Source of the DNA: Distichodus sexfasciatus
Lineage: Eukaryota; Chordata; Actinopteri; Characiformes; Distichodontidae
Direction: 5' to 3'
DNA: 64,000 nucleotides
NCBI GenBank assembly: GCA_032718565.1
Contig: JAVGVS010000294.1
Span: 493,356 to 557,355 of the forward strand
The position numbers and the translations under genes were made by a program. This document shows, in pieces, positions 11,755-24,906 of this stretch (the stretch's first letter is position 1; each line of letters starts with the position of its first letter). The notes below the pieces were generated by a model, which was given only the letters and a program-made list of their open reading frames with translations, had not been told where the DNA came from and made no database searches.

Positions 11755-14700
11755 AGCACTGGCTTAAAGCAATGCATTCTGGTATTGACGCAATGCATTT
11801 TGGTAAGATTTTTCTGTCCGACTTCAGTCGGCGCTGCAAAACGTCACCACGCGTCATCGTGTCACGTGGTATAAAAACCTCGCGAGAGCAAGACGCCGTA
11901 AGACAGATCCTGCAGCACCTCTCAACCGGCTGCACTGTCACTACCCGATTCGTGACGACACAACTTTGCCCTTATTGGCTGAAGAAATTTAGGGACGCGC
12001 AAGACGTATGTGACGTTTGTATCCCAGGAAGTTCCGATGCGTTACCTGTTATTTCAAGAAAGAAAAAAGTCCTCAGTGATGTATGTTTATTCTGTAAAAG
12101 ATCCCCAGACCTCTTTGCATTTGTTTTGGTTTTGTCATCATTCTGCTAAATTCTAGACAGATTCTGCTATCACTATTATGCACCAGATTTCAATGGAATT
12201 TTTAAATTTCTTTAAACATGTCTTATTTGGTTTCCATGACTTTAGCAAAGATGAAGATAATGTATTTTATATTGTGAATTTGGTATTTTTTCTTGTAGAA
12301 CATTTCACTCACAAATGCAAATATACCAACAGTAAGTCACTCTTCTCCATTTTTATGAATGATAAGAAAATGTACAACAGCACATTACAATCTTCAGCAG
12401 ACCCCGAAGCCATAAAAAACAAATCTCCTACTGGGCTCGTTCCACCTTAGTGACTAAGGGTTTTTGTTTATCTGTTTGGGTTTTCTTTTTTTGTTTTTGT
12501 TTTTATAATGTTCTTTTCCCTTTGGTTTTTGAATGTTTTCACTTTGTTTTGTTTTGGGTTTTTTTATTATGTCATGTGAAGCAGTGAGAACTGGTTTTCA
12601 GACAATTCACCTGCTAAAATAAAGTTAAAATAAATACAATTAATAATACAATAAAACATCATAAATAAAAGAAATGACACTTTAATAGTACACTTTAGTT
12701 TTTGTTAGTTGTATATTTATTGTTAGTTACTTTAATGTTGCACTGGTTTATTGGTCTAATCGTCTATTCTGTAAAGAATGCATTCAAGTAAGAACTGCAT
12801 TGTACTTTGCACTTTGTACTGCACTGCGCATATGACAATAAAAACTTTGAATCCTTAAAACAAATGTTTTGACCTTTTTTCTGCCAGCTATCATTTTACA
12901 CAGGGCCACTATTCACAATGGTTTTTTAACTGCCCATGCCAATTTTATCAGATAAACAAATCACACAGCAAATCTCTTGAATGTTTTAAAGGTTTTAGGT
13001 AGATGGTTGGGCCCATATAAAGCCCTCAAAAGCTGCATCACTTGGAGCCATGGCAACTGAAACTGTTTCAATCACTATAATCTTGATTTCAGAATACAGG
13101 CATCAGAAGCGATTTGCTCATTCAGATTCTTCATGCAAGAACATTCTTGCATGAAGAATACGGAAATCAGCAAAGGCAAATTAAAACTTAAAAAATATGG
13201 CGCGCTACATTATTTTTATAATCTGATGCTTGTAGTCTCTTTTGGTTTACGGAACAGGGCAGAATAAACCTCAAAACAACTCTTTACTGCAGGCTACATT
13301 TTTAATGTAAGATTTTTTCAAATACATAAGAAGAGGTGATTTTTAGCTCAGATAAATAAAGCTAACCTGCGAGGGGAGGAGAAGTTGACAGCATGTGTCC
13401 ACACGATTTTTACACATCCTTTTTCCTACATTAAGGCTGACAGTACAGTTCAGCAGAAAGTCTAACCTGTTGTGCTAGAATGGCCAAGAACTATATATCT
13501 GAAGAAAATCATCCCCTGCAAGCTGACACAGTGTTTGACCCAACAAATTGCCTCTAGCAAGTATCAGCAAATAAAGCTTACAGTATTCACCAGTCCTTAG
13601 CTTTCTGCCTTTCTTTGGACACACAGTGTATCAATGTACCCTCAGCAAGTTATAGTGATTGAAACAGTTTCAGTTGCTATGGCTCAGTTTTGAGCCTTAT
13701 ATAAGCCCAACCATCTACCCATAAACACAACACCTTTTCCACTGCAGAATTGCATAATCAATTGACAATCTACTCATTAAGGTTAATTTAGGGAATTCAA
13801 CTGTGCCACAGTGAAGACTTCACGCGGGAAACCTGCACAGCAGTTTAATTCTGTGTGATTTCATGTCTTTATTCGATAAAAAATAGCATATGGGCATTAC
13901 CCCAATGTCACTGTAGAAGGGTTTGGCAAACTGTTACACATTGCTTATTTACTCAATAATATGTTAGGTGATGTTAACAGATGTTCTAAAATATCAAGCT
14001 AGAAATCGACACTCAGTTATATCAAAGTAATGTTGTGACTGGCATGTAGGGGTGATGCTAGATGTACACTTTCAGAGAGAAAACATTTTAATATCTTTTT
14101 GTTCTACTAACCTTACTTATAAGAATAGAATGTAAAATGGAAGGGACACTACCAGGAGGATGTAAATAAATCTATACAAATATCACCTGCATGCACATTA
14201 CTTTTACAATAACCAACTCCTTATTCAAACCATTTTCAGTATTTAAAAAAGCCTAAAATATTGTGAATTGTGTCTCTGTATGAAAAGATAGCTGGCAGAA
14301 GAAAAAAACATTTGTTTTAAGGATTCAAAGTTTATATTATTGGTGCAAAGCACAGCACAGAGTACTATGCAATTTCTACTGAATGCTTTTACAGAATAGA
14401 TGACGGACAAATAAAAGCAGTGCAACATTGTTGGTAACTAACAATAAAAAATAACCAACAAAAAACTAAAGGTACTATTAAAAGTGGGCATTTCTTTTTT
14501 ATTTATTATGTTTCTACGTGTTATTAATTGCATTTATTTTAATTTTATTTTAGCAGGTAAATTGTCTGAAAACCAGTTCTCACTGCTTGACATGACATAA
14601 TACAAAAACCAAAGTGAAACATCCAACACCAAAGAGAAAAGAAAGTAAAAAACAAATAGATAAACAAAAAACCCTTAGTCACTACGGTGAACAAGCTCAT

Positions 14701-15155
14701 GAGGAGATTTTGTTTTAATGGCTTTGGAGTTTGCTGAAGATTGTAGTAAAGCTGTTAAATTTTATATCATTCATAAAATGGAAAATGGACACATGTACAG
14801 AGGTTTCTGGGGATCTTTCAAAATGAACATGAATCATTGAGGGCTTTTTCTTTCTTGAAATAGCGGTAACGCATCGGAACTTTCCTGGGATACAGACGTC
14901 ACACGCTTCATGCGCGTCCCTAAATTTCTTCAGCCAATAAGGGCAACGTTGTGTCGTCACGGAGGCGGTTCTCAGCCAGCAGCCGGTTGAGAGGTGCTGG
15001 TGATCTGTCTTACGGCGTCTTGCTCTCGCGAGCTTTTTGTACCACGTAACACGATGACGCGTGGTGGATGTTTGCAGCGTTGACTGAAGTCGTAATAAAA
15101 AATCTACCAAGATGCATTGCGTCAATACCAGAATGCATTGCTTAAGCCAGCTTAA
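11755..15155. repeat. 3.4-kb imperfect inverted repeat (foldback-like)
   Basis: The left arm at about 11755-12895 pairs with the right arm at about 15155-14284 in reverse complement. Shared blocks include GCAATGCATTCTGGTATTGA, CGCGAGAGCAAGACGCCGTA, TTATTGGCTGAAGAAATTTA, GTGACTAAGGG and the ATCCTTAAAACAAATGTTTT block. An inner pair, 13003-13075 with 13650-13725, is also inverted (TGGTTGGGC, GAAACTGTTTCAATCACTAT). The left arm carries roughly 210 bp (about 12130-12345) missing from the right. Both arms hold an ACGTGGTA(T/C)AAAAA motif followed by CTCGCGAG, which looks promoter-like. No transposase is recognised. Confidence 0.7.
13126..13159. repeat. Perfect 16-bp-arm hairpin in the spacer of the inverted repeat
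   Basis: Arms 13126-13141 and 13144-13159 are exact reverse complements (ATTCTTCATGCAAGAA) around a CA loop. It lies in the spacer of the large inverted repeat, near but not at its centre. Confidence 0.9.
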
Positions 15156-15554
15156 AGCGGCCAGATCAAGTCGAAACGCACCCATTAACGCAAAGCTTTA
15201 TAGGTGTGTGGGCGGGGCGGATTGCAATCGGTGGTCCGCACTAACACGGTTGGTTGCACTTTAAGTGTTAGGGTTATCCAATCTGGACAGTAAAACAGCC
15301 TATTAATACACATTTTTCTGAGCCAGAACTTGAAGCTGGTCTCAAAATAAAATTCTGAGTCCTCTTTGTCCGAGTCCATGACAAGACCGAGTACAAATGC
15401 GGCCGAGTCTGAGACGAGACCAAGACTTCAAAAGACCGATCTCGAGTAGTACAACACTACTTAAACTGTTAATCATGCTGCTACCATAGTTCATTTTATT
15501 TTGTATATTTACTATAGCTTTAACCTATACTACACATATGTCATATATCTGAAA

Positions 15555-15556
<2 letters not shown>

Positions 15557-15611
<55 letters not shown>
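15557..15611. repeat. (TTA)n microsatellite
   Basis: Uninterrupted TTA trinucleotide run of about 18 units. Other simple runs: T-run at about 26474-26502, (GTTTTTT)n at about 24700-24732, and a GTT-to-ATT run at about 35351-35382. Confidence 0.95.
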
Positions 15612-15949
15612 GGCTAGTTGTACGCATATTGCTTACCATTTCTTGTCCTGTGTTTGCACACTGTCCGTGATTAGTAAATCACTAGGCAGGTGTTTGACAA
15701 AAAAAAAACCGACCTGCTCAGAAAAAAACAGCTTGCAATTTTGCTGTTAGATTTTGCACAAAAGCCGTAAAACTTTAAACATTAAAAACTATTTTGTGAC
15801 ATGAAATTTTACACAAATTTCAAAAGTTAAACGAAATTAGAAAAAAAATAACGTTTTGATTTATAACAGCCTGACAATATTAGAATATTTATTAGGAGAA
15901 AATGTACGTGTATGACAAATAGATAAACGTTGTGCGTTTTTGTCCTCTG

Positions 15950-16126
15950 CGCATGCGTCAACACAAAGTCGCCTGAAAGTGGCGTTGAGAGGCGTAAAGA
16001 AGGCGACGTCATGACGTCACAAAAGGGACATCGCCGCTAAGAGTTTAGCTAAAAGCTATCGGTACGAAGCTCGAAGTGACACAACTCACAACGTTAGAAG
16101 TGTTGAATCTTTTTACAGGATTGATC
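15950..16126 (+). promoter_or_regulatory. Probable ccnk promoter and untranslated first exon
   Basis: A locally CpG-containing stretch carries two overlapping CRE-like sites at 16005-16019 (GACGTCATGACGTCA; the second is a perfect TGACGTCA). It is followed by unremarkable sequence ending in a good splice donor, ATC|GTGAGT, at 16126/16127. The first coding exon of ccnk has a splice acceptor at 27560/27561 and 59 nt of leader before the ATG, so a noncoding exon must lie upstream; this is the best candidate on the plus strand. The link across 11.4 kb is an inference. Confidence 0.4.
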
Positions 16127-18649
16127 GTGAGTACGTCTTTTTTTAAAAATTGAATTTAAGGATTTATATGAGTGTTTTTGTGTGTAGCTAACGTTTCCTA
16201 CGGTACTTCATTGGCTATGAATGAAGTAACCGGCCGGAGTTAAACGTGCTGTGTTTTTTTTCCTCATATCGTATTCAGTTTTACAATAGGTTTTGCCCGG
16301 TTATGGCAAATTAACACGCTTCTAATTTCATTAATCCTGAAACAGCGGTTTTTGTAGAATTTCTCTTTTTCGGAATTTTCTAAATTGTTGTTTCCTTTGA
16401 ATTGACGCGAACGCATCTGGTTAACCCAGTTATGGTTGAAACAATTCCTTGAGAAACTCCAGCAGATCACAAAAAATAATCGAAGCTTCCCTTAGTCAGT
16501 TTAGCAACAGTGAGACCACACGGTTTCCACACGGTTGATTTAACTGTCGCACAACACGCTTCCTCCATCTCTACGAACATGTGACCGGGAGATACAACTG
16601 CACAGTGTTCGTTTAATGGAATGCAATATCAGGGCTAGTTAGTACGTTTATGTAAGCAACGCAGTCGACGTGTGAAATCCTCGTGTATTTTATGTTAGTC
16701 ACACGCCACCCCCCACCCTAATGACTAGATGTAAATACTTCTACAGCTACAATTAACCTTAATCTCAGTAACCAAAAGCTAATGCCTACTCCCGTTGCAG
16801 TGTTGTTTAAAATACCAGATTATTAGGTGGTCAGTAGCAAATACTGTTTAACAGTATGCAGTGTAGGCAATACAATGGTTTGTATAAAGGAAATTAATTA
16901 CTTGCACATTTCAATATATGGAAAGTATTTCTTGTTCATTTACTGAAAATTAGAAGATTAAAACAATAATTGATAGTTTAAGCTATATGAGCTGTTTTTA
17001 AGGCCTTGTCAAAGACAGAAAGTGAGGGTCTACCTAGGAGTGCAAGATATATTGAATATACTCAATGTATTGCGGCCTGTTCCATATGTGATGATGTAAA
17101 TGACTAATTTGTGAATATCGAGAACAAATTCTTATGTCAATGTTAAACAGCAAGTTAAAAGCCAGAACTTTCAGAAGAGAGGCTTAAATTCTAATCTTTG
17201 CTTTTAACTTGCTTTAACTTAGTAAAGAACAGGCGAAAAGTCTACATAACTGTTGGGAACTGGCGTAATGTTAGCAAGCCTTCAATCTACTAGAATTCCT
17301 GGAGCCTGTGAAAAATTTTGAAAATGCTTGAGCTGTGTGCTATGAGAGGGCAGAGAAGTGAAACACATGCTGTCTGTTTAATGTTCACACGCGGTCACAC
17401 TCGCACATGCTTCACAGCAACAATAACATGGGGCAGCCCGTAGACGTGCCTGACTATAAATCGGCGTACGGATGCCGATATATATTTAAAAATGCCAAAT
17501 ATTGGCCTACTTATATATTGGTCAATCTCTAGTCGGCTCATTTCACACGTTTGTACTAAGCACACGCAGATGACCATTTATTACGTAGGAAAATAAACAT
17601 TTATCAAGGAGGTCTGTGTAATTTTATGCTAAAATGTGCCAGGTTGCACTAGACTTGGCAAATAAGGTGATTGTTGATGAAAAATCTGTGAACAGTAGAC
17701 ATACTGAGCCACAAATATTGTTTAAAAACCTGTCCGCTTGTGTGTGTATACTACAGTGATGAACTTGAACAGCGAAGCACAAGCGGCAGTTATGATTCTT
17801 TATGTTCATGATAAAGGTTATTGGCAATGGTAAATTATAAACTAAGCTTGATAGCAAGCGTATAATATTTAGAGCACACATCGGAAAATACGCCGCGTCA
17901 ATGTTTCATTCTACCTCAGCCTTAAACACTGATTTGTGTTTAAAATTCTCCTTTGCTGTCTGTATTCGGGGCGGAGTTCTGCCCTGATGGGCGAGCGTGC
18001 ACACACACCACTCTCACCAGCGTCCAGGATTTTATTCTGCCTCAGCTTCAAGCACTATTTCATTGGATGTACGTTGTGTTTCGCACAAACGTAATCGCCA
18101 ACCGCCATTAACCACGGTGTATAGCTAATGAAAGTCACAATGTTAGAAACAATAGACTTCATATTCAAGCCACTTTACTGTCTCCATGCTTTGTGTGATA
18201 ATGACCTAATCTGCTCCGGAATGAAGTGCAAACTGCAGCTTGTTCGTGTTTTGCTTTTTTCTTAAGGTTCTATGCTTATGCGAATATGATGTCACTGTGT
18301 AACGTCATATAAATATACACTAGCATTGTTTTCTGCTGTTATTTCTGCACATCGTCAAAACTGAGCAGCAGATTCCCACAGACGCTTCTATAGCACAAAA
18401 ATAACCACCCTCAGTTTTATTCATTTCTCCGCTATGTAGTATTCTTGAAGCTTTTGAATGGTAGTCTTTACATATTGCAGTAGTTGTTTTTGTTTTCCAG
18501 TTATTATTAACTGTTGCTTTTTAGAATAAAAAATACAATATTGTGAAATAACTTAATTAAAACCTTTGCTACATCAATTTACTGCATCCACTGCTTCATG
18601 TTATGATATAAAAACTTTTGGGGTCTTGGGAAATTTGTTTAACTTAGTA

Positions 18650-19240
18650 TAAATGGTCAAAATTAAAATGGAAGCGGAAAAAACTGAGTACAATAGTACT
18701 ATTTGAACAATAGAGGACGCTAAGACACGGCATAACATAATGCCTCTCCTAATAGATGTTTTTGTGATGTTTGCAAACACATGAACACTTTTATAGATTT
18801 TATTATTTTATTTTATCTATTATTGTTATTATTTACTGATTATTTATTTCAGCATTATTATGTCAACAAGATATTACATGCAAACAGATGTGCAGCTTGA
18901 ACCATAAGTCACAGAAGGCCGACATTTTCAGGCCAAGTAGAAATGGTGTGCATCTTACCATAAGCTAAAAACACTAGGTAGCACTAACACACTACATAAA
19001 TTTATGTGATGTCATAACAGAGCGATACAATTTGCATGAAATTATAGAAAACCACTCCATTTTTATATCAACTGTTAGAAGTTTCATCACTTTTTCACTT
19101 TATGTTTACTCCTTGTGTCTTGATATGAATAATGTAGTTATGTGGTTTTACATGATATCATTTCACTTTATTGTTATACGCACAGACACTGCTGATGCCC
19201 AGTGCTGAGCCTTTTGTCCAGCATTTTGCAATTTATGCTT
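18650..19240. repeat. Dispersed repeat in ccnk intron 1 (partner of 39755-40940)
   Basis: It shares ordered blocks with 39755-40940: AATAGTA.TATTTGAACA, TTTTTGTGATGTTTGC, TTTTCAGGCCA.GTAG.AATGG, AAAAACACTAGG and CACTACATAAATTTATG. This copy has no Tc1-like MITE where the other copy does (about 18783), so it serves as a paralogous empty site. Family not identified. Confidence 0.65.
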
Positions 19241-20356
19241 GAACCCCGCTCGACTTTTGGCTATCTTTGTTTTAGCTTTATGTTGTATAAAAGTGCTGAA
19301 ACTCTGGACATCACTACTGCAAATTGTAAGAACAGTAAGCAGTAGTAAGTGTCTGTTTTATTGTCTTGCTGAGTTTTTATTAAGCAGAAACTAGGGTTGC
19401 AAAGGGTGAGGAAAATTCCGGGTAAATTTCCAGAAACTTTCCATGGGAACCTTAGTTTGTGACTTTTGGAAATATTACAAACTCTTCCAAATTCCAATTG
19501 GAAACTGCTGAAACTGTAGACATAACTACAAGAAATATTAAGAACGGTGACTGTTTTATTGACTTGCATAATTTTTTTATGCAGTTAAATTCAATGCAGG
19601 GCTCCAGACAAAGTAAAACCTTAGGAGCCATTGGCTCCTAAACACAATATTTGGGAGCCAAATTTGTCAGTCAAATGTGATATAAATAAAAAACATTTTC
19701 ATGGCACATTTTGTCTCCAGTCTTACCCCATGCAGACTTTTTTTCTCCTATCTGATGAAATGAAAAATGACAGAAGTATGAACACTGCAAATGTTTAACA
19801 AGAAATGTGTCCAGAGTCTCTTCTACATTTGAATTGCCTTCCAGGCGTTGGAGCCGCGGGCGCAGATAAGACTGTTAACGGCAGTGTTATTCTCTGTCGT
19901 TAATGGTTGTATACGGGCAAGCGGCGATGACTGTACCTCAGATGAGCCACTGGCTGAATCATTTTCTGTTTGTTCGGATGTAGACAAGGAAGGGTTTGGA
20001 GGAGATGGCCTTGAGGAAAAAGTCTGAAATTTTTTGTTTGCCCATTTCATTTGTTACATGGGCTCTTAAATGTTAATGCGGAGACCCTGATTGAGTGGAT
20101 CTGCACATAATGATAAGATTTCTTGTGTTTTTAGTTATTTTCATTTCTCTTGGTTGTGAGAGACGATCGCCATTGGCGACTGAAATGAAAATATTAGTCG
20201 CAAAATAAATAATCTAGACGGGTTGGCGACCATTTTAGTCGCCATCTGGATCCCTGCTATGGCGTAGTACTATGAAGAAAAAAAAGGTTAGTGCCATCTA
20301 TTTGGTATCCATCTGGATACAGAATAAAATTCCTTGATGATAAATAATGTATTTTT

Positions 20357-20840
20357 CTATATTTTGATATCTTTATCTATATTTTGGTATTTGATATCTT
20401 TGAGCTCAGTTTCCAGCTTTCCTCGACATTTATCATAAATCTGTGGCATGGCAGTTTGCGGAAAGTATTTTCTGCCAGGAATTTGGTACCTCGGGTCCAG
20501 CGCTCTGATTAAGTACTGGAATCCAATTTTCTCAACAGTTGTCAGAGGCGCCATGTCTTTTGATAAACAAAATGACACGGCGTGTGTAATAGCTTTTTTC
20601 CTTTTCAGATGTTTCTTGTACAGCGCAATGGCCGCAAAGGATGACAATTGATTTTTACCATACCAGCTTAATCTGCTGCACATCGCTTTGACTATAACCA
20701 AACCATCGCCACACAACTGATGCTGTGTAACCATTTTAGTCAGCAATGACATTAGCTTCTGAGGATAACTCCAAGCCATCTCCAACATCACTTTTGCTGC
20801 CCTCGACTCCACGTTTGGTCATTCTGCTCTTCTAGTTTTA
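20357..20840 (-). pseudogene. hAT-type transposase fragment
   Basis: The minus frame contains AVSFCLSKDMAPLTTVEKIG, FQYLIRALDPRYQIPGRKYF and MPQIYDKCRGKLETEL, the segment that follows the BED finger in ZBED1-like hAT transposases. No catalytic or dimerisation region follows in frame. Flanking repeats at 20150-20260 and 21130-21260 resemble each other (GCCATTGG.GACTG, AAATAA, TGG.GACCATTT.AGT), so they may be termini or copies of a related repeat. Confidence 0.6.
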
Positions 20841-21972
20841 CCTTCCCTGGGAACTTCGCCCAGCCCATCAGATCTGCATTTATCTCAAATATGACTGAGT
20901 TCGGTTGATGGAAATCCGTCACAGCTAGAGTCCAATGGACGTAAATCCGTCGTAACAACTGAGAATTTTAATCCCTGTATTTTAGATCCCTTTCTGCAAC
21001 AGGTTGCAGGTAGCAAAGGGACTTTGGGCGTCAGATGATGCCTCGCTTCGGGTTGGCTTTAATCACGTGATGGTGATAATCACAGACACAGGCTGAGTGT
21101 TTGCACATTAAAAGCCTTTTCTTGCTTTAAAAAAAAAATTGTTTAATTTTTCTTGGGTTGAGCAAGCCATTGGTGACTGGGATGAAAAAACTAGTAGCAA
21201 AATAAAAAATCTTGTTGCATTGGTGACCATTTCAGTTACCATCTGGAGGCCTGCATTATCTACAGCACCATGATTTGGACTAAATTAGAAATTGGTTAGG
21301 GTTAGTGATACTGTGATACCATGATATTTTTGCTTAAGGTTATCATACTGTCAGAATTTCATACCGGCCCATGCCTAAGTACCAGTCATGGTGAGTACTT
21401 GTTCACTACGATGGCAAGACCAAGATATAAGCAAAAGTCTTTTTTTTTTTTTTAAACAGGAAAAAGAACCCTAAATAATCAGATGCCTGCAACCTCTGTA
21501 AAGATTCCAGTTTCCTGAAGCGCATGAGAGCACTGATCATATGCACATAAGGTAAATAGATATGTCATCACGTTCCAGTATAAATATATTTATACCTCCC
21601 ACTGTGGCTGCTGATATGATAATTTTTGTTATTAGAGAATATTAATGTACCTGAGCTCTAATTTACAGTTAATATTCATAGTTAGGATATAAATGTGTAT
21701 TGTGTTGGTATTTTGTATGTAAAAACTGGAGCCACACATTCTCATCCTGTTACTCTTTGTGGTTTACTCCTGGAATTAACTTGTCCAGCAACCCTTTAGA
21801 TTAGGGGTGGATGATATGGAAAAAATCGTATCTCGATACTTTTTATTCATATCAGACGATATCGATAAACATCACGATATAAGTCAAATGACTGTCAAAC
21901 CACCTTTTAATTTGTAACTGAAATGTGAAGAGTGAAGACATCATAACTTTCATTCAGTTCAGTATTATTTAC

Positions 21973-24906
21973 TAGGGCTGGGTATTGTGACCAATTCGGC
22001 GATTCGGTTCGATTCTTATTTTTATGGTTTCGATACGATTTCGATTAGATTCGATATCGATTAGCTATCAATATTTCATTTAAAATGTTAGTTTTGCAGA
22101 CATGGGATCCATATTTTTATATAAATGCTGGTAACTGAAACTCTCCTACTTAAGTTTATTACTGAAATACACATCTACATTAATAATAGGGTGCACACAG
22201 TCGTTTATTTTAAACAACTTTTATTTTAAATGAACACTGTAACAAGAAGTCATAAATATGTGCATCCATTGTACACCATGTAAACAAACTGCAAAATGCA
22301 CATTACTGTAAAAAAATAAAAAGACTGTAAATGTGCAACACTGAAATCTATTAAGAACTTCAAACATGTTGAAGAAATAAAACATTTTTCTAAATTCAGA
22401 ACGTTCAAAACAGGCCAATCATAAAGCCCTTGTCTGCGTATACAAAACATTCTAACTGTCCATAAAACTAACAGTTCTTAACTACAGCCTAATCATTTTT
22501 GATCACCAGATTTTTCTGCAAAAAAAGCAGCTGATCAACATGTTCTGATCTAAGGCAGCTCCTTTGCGCTCTGATTAGATCACCAGCAGTTGAGAAAACT
22601 CTCTCAGCAGGAACACTAATTCCGGGCACACAGAGATACCGCTTTGCTTGTTGTGCTAGACGAGGATACTCTTCTGCATGCATCTTCCACCAGATTAGTG
22701 GATTTTCAGAGAGTAGAACAGGTTTGACTTCCCTGTACCTTGCCACTTCCCCTTTTACCATTTCAGTCACAGTTTTCTTTGATGCTGAGGCTTCTTCTTT
22801 GTACACTGGTCCAAGGAGATCCATCAGAGCAGATGTCTTTGGCTTCTTGGGGGATGTGGGAGCTTCTGCATCTCTCACATCATTCTGTTGAACAGGAACA
22901 GTGACTCCATCAGGAACTCCACCATCAGTTCCTTGCTGCGTAAAGATAAAACAATTAAAAAGTTACATGTAAAATATAATTATTATAATAATAAATTATC
23001 ACAAAGAAAATATCATTTAGAAGTTCTGATCAAAATGAACCAAAAACACTAATTTGTCTGAACACTGGTACAACTTACATTCAGTGTTTTCATTTGCTCC
23101 AGACAAACAATGTCCCTCATCAGCCTTAAAAATGTGTTGTCACAGTCCTCTTCAGACAAGAAGGGAAGGGCCTTAAAACGAGGATCTAGTGCTGATGCTG
23201 TATACAATGTTGCCTTCAGGCCAGCATATCTTAAAGAGATCCACATTATTTTAATCACTTTTTGTCATATGCAGTTATACATTCATAAGTTGTTTTAATC
23301 TATGTATGGTTGTAAATGTATTTAATGCATGTAATCTACATTTAGTTTATATAGAGTTTGTAAATCAACAATACTAAAGAATAAAAAAGTTCTATAAACA
23401 TACCTTGACATTAGGTTGTCATGCATAGTGGATTTAACATCCTTGATGATTATGGAGTCGCTGGGTGCAATTCTCATCTCCTGTAAGAGCTGTACATGCA
23501 GGGAACCAATTACTGATAAAGTTGGTGAGCATTCCTCAGACATGGCTAGTGTGGCAGCTTTCATGGGATTCAGAGCCTTCACTACATCTTGTATTGCCGT
23601 TATGTCACCTTCTGACAAAGTGCAAAGATCTTTCTCACTTCTGCGAACCTCAGGTGAGAGCAGCGCTGCGGATATGGCTGGCTGCTGTTCTAGGAACCGC
23701 TCTAGCATCTCCAGTGCGCTGTTCCACCGAGTTACGACGTCAGTCTTCAGCTTATGCGAGGGTAGGTCCAGTAGCTTTTGTTTGACTTTCAGAGTATGGC
23801 TCGCGATGCAGCTTCGATGAAAAAAGGCACTGACTCGTCTCACTTTGCCAAGCAATTGAGTCACTTTTGGGAGTTTAAGTGCTGCTTGCGATGCTAAGTT
23901 CAGCGTGTGTGCGTAGCAACCGACATGAAGCACATTCATTAGCTCCGCCGCTCGGACCATATTCGCTGCATTGTCGGTAACCAGAGGCGGTTCTTTCTGG
24001 GTAATATTCCACTCATGTAAGGCCTCATCCAACAGTGCTGCGATGTTACTTGCTGTGTGACTGGTGTGGACAGCCCGGGTTTGCAAAACATGCGACACGA
24101 GTGTCCAGTCACTTGCGATATAGTGACATGTTATGGTGACATACGAGTCAGTCGCCCTTGATGTCCAGCTGTCACACGTAAGGGCAACTCGTTCTGCTGA
24201 CTGGAGAGATGCTGCGACATTGGTCTTAACTTCTGCATACTTTTTTGGGATTACCATTTCACTGAGGCACTTGCGCGTTACCATCACGTAGCGTGGTTCC
24301 AAAACTTTAATAAGATTTTGAAAACCCTCGTTCTCAACGATATTGTAGGGGCGTAAATCCTTGCAAATCAGCATGGCAATGGCCTCTGTTATTTTCTTAG
24401 CGCGAGGTGAATCTGACTGTAAGTTGCAAGCAAACGCAACATCTAGCCGTTGCTGCCCAGAATCAGAAAAAACAAACAGCTTGTCAGCGTGTCGTCTGGA
24501 CAGGTGGTTTCGTAGGTTTGTTGTGTTGTTGCAGAATCTTAGCTCTTGCGGGCACAACATGCAAACGACGGTAGTTTTGTCGAACTTATCTTTACCGTCA
24601 CTGCCTTTGAACATGAAATACTTTTATACCTCAGACTTTAATTTCGCCGGGGCTGGCTTCAATTGGCTGCCGTGACCTTCCGCCATGATGATCCTCTGTT
24701 TTTGTTTTTTTGTTTTTTGTTTTTTGTTTTTTTAGTGGAGCAATTCGAAAGATGGTGACACCTTCAGGACGAGAGGTGAATATTCATATCCTCTTACGTG
24801 AAGCACGCGCATTAAGAATCGATACGGGGATTTCCCGAATCGATATCGTTGCGTTAAACTGAAGATCGATTAAAATCGGAGAATCGATATTTTTTACCCA
24901 GCCCTA
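21973..24906 (-). mobile_element. Near-complete autonomous-type hAT transposon with target duplication
   Basis: The 2934-bp element has a 12-bp terminal inverted repeat, TAGGGCTGGGTA. It is flanked by an exact 8-bp target duplication, TTATTTAC (21965-21972 and 24907-24914), the hallmark of hAT insertion. It contains a three-exon transposase on the minus strand. It sits inside copy 2 of an older element; the copy at 2860-4302 preserves an empty version of the site (TTATTTAT near 3000). Confidence 0.93.
22489..24686 (-). pseudogene. hAT transposase (ZBED1-like), one premature stop
   Basis: Exons 24686-23404, 23229-23079 and 22935-22489 join in phase to 627 codons. The N-terminal BED finger shows VCMLC and HLSRRH. 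The catalytic region has CDSWTSRATDSY and LVTDNAANM. The third exon has the dimerisation domain, with WWKMHAEEYPRLAQQAKRYL, then PAERVFSTAGD and RSCLRSEHVDQLLFL. The only visible lesion is a TAA at 24624-24626 (codon 21), just where the BED domain usually starts with a tryptophan. A downstream ATG at 24614 keeps the rest open but loses the start of the finger. Splice borders look normal. This is a recent, possibly only just inactivated copy; it lies in ccnk intron 1 and is unrelated to ccnk function. Confidence 0.88.

Noticed and set aside
23416..23820. Plus-strand ORF of 134 residues
   Set aside because: Antisense shadow of the hAT transposase, which has domains and splice sites on the minus strand.
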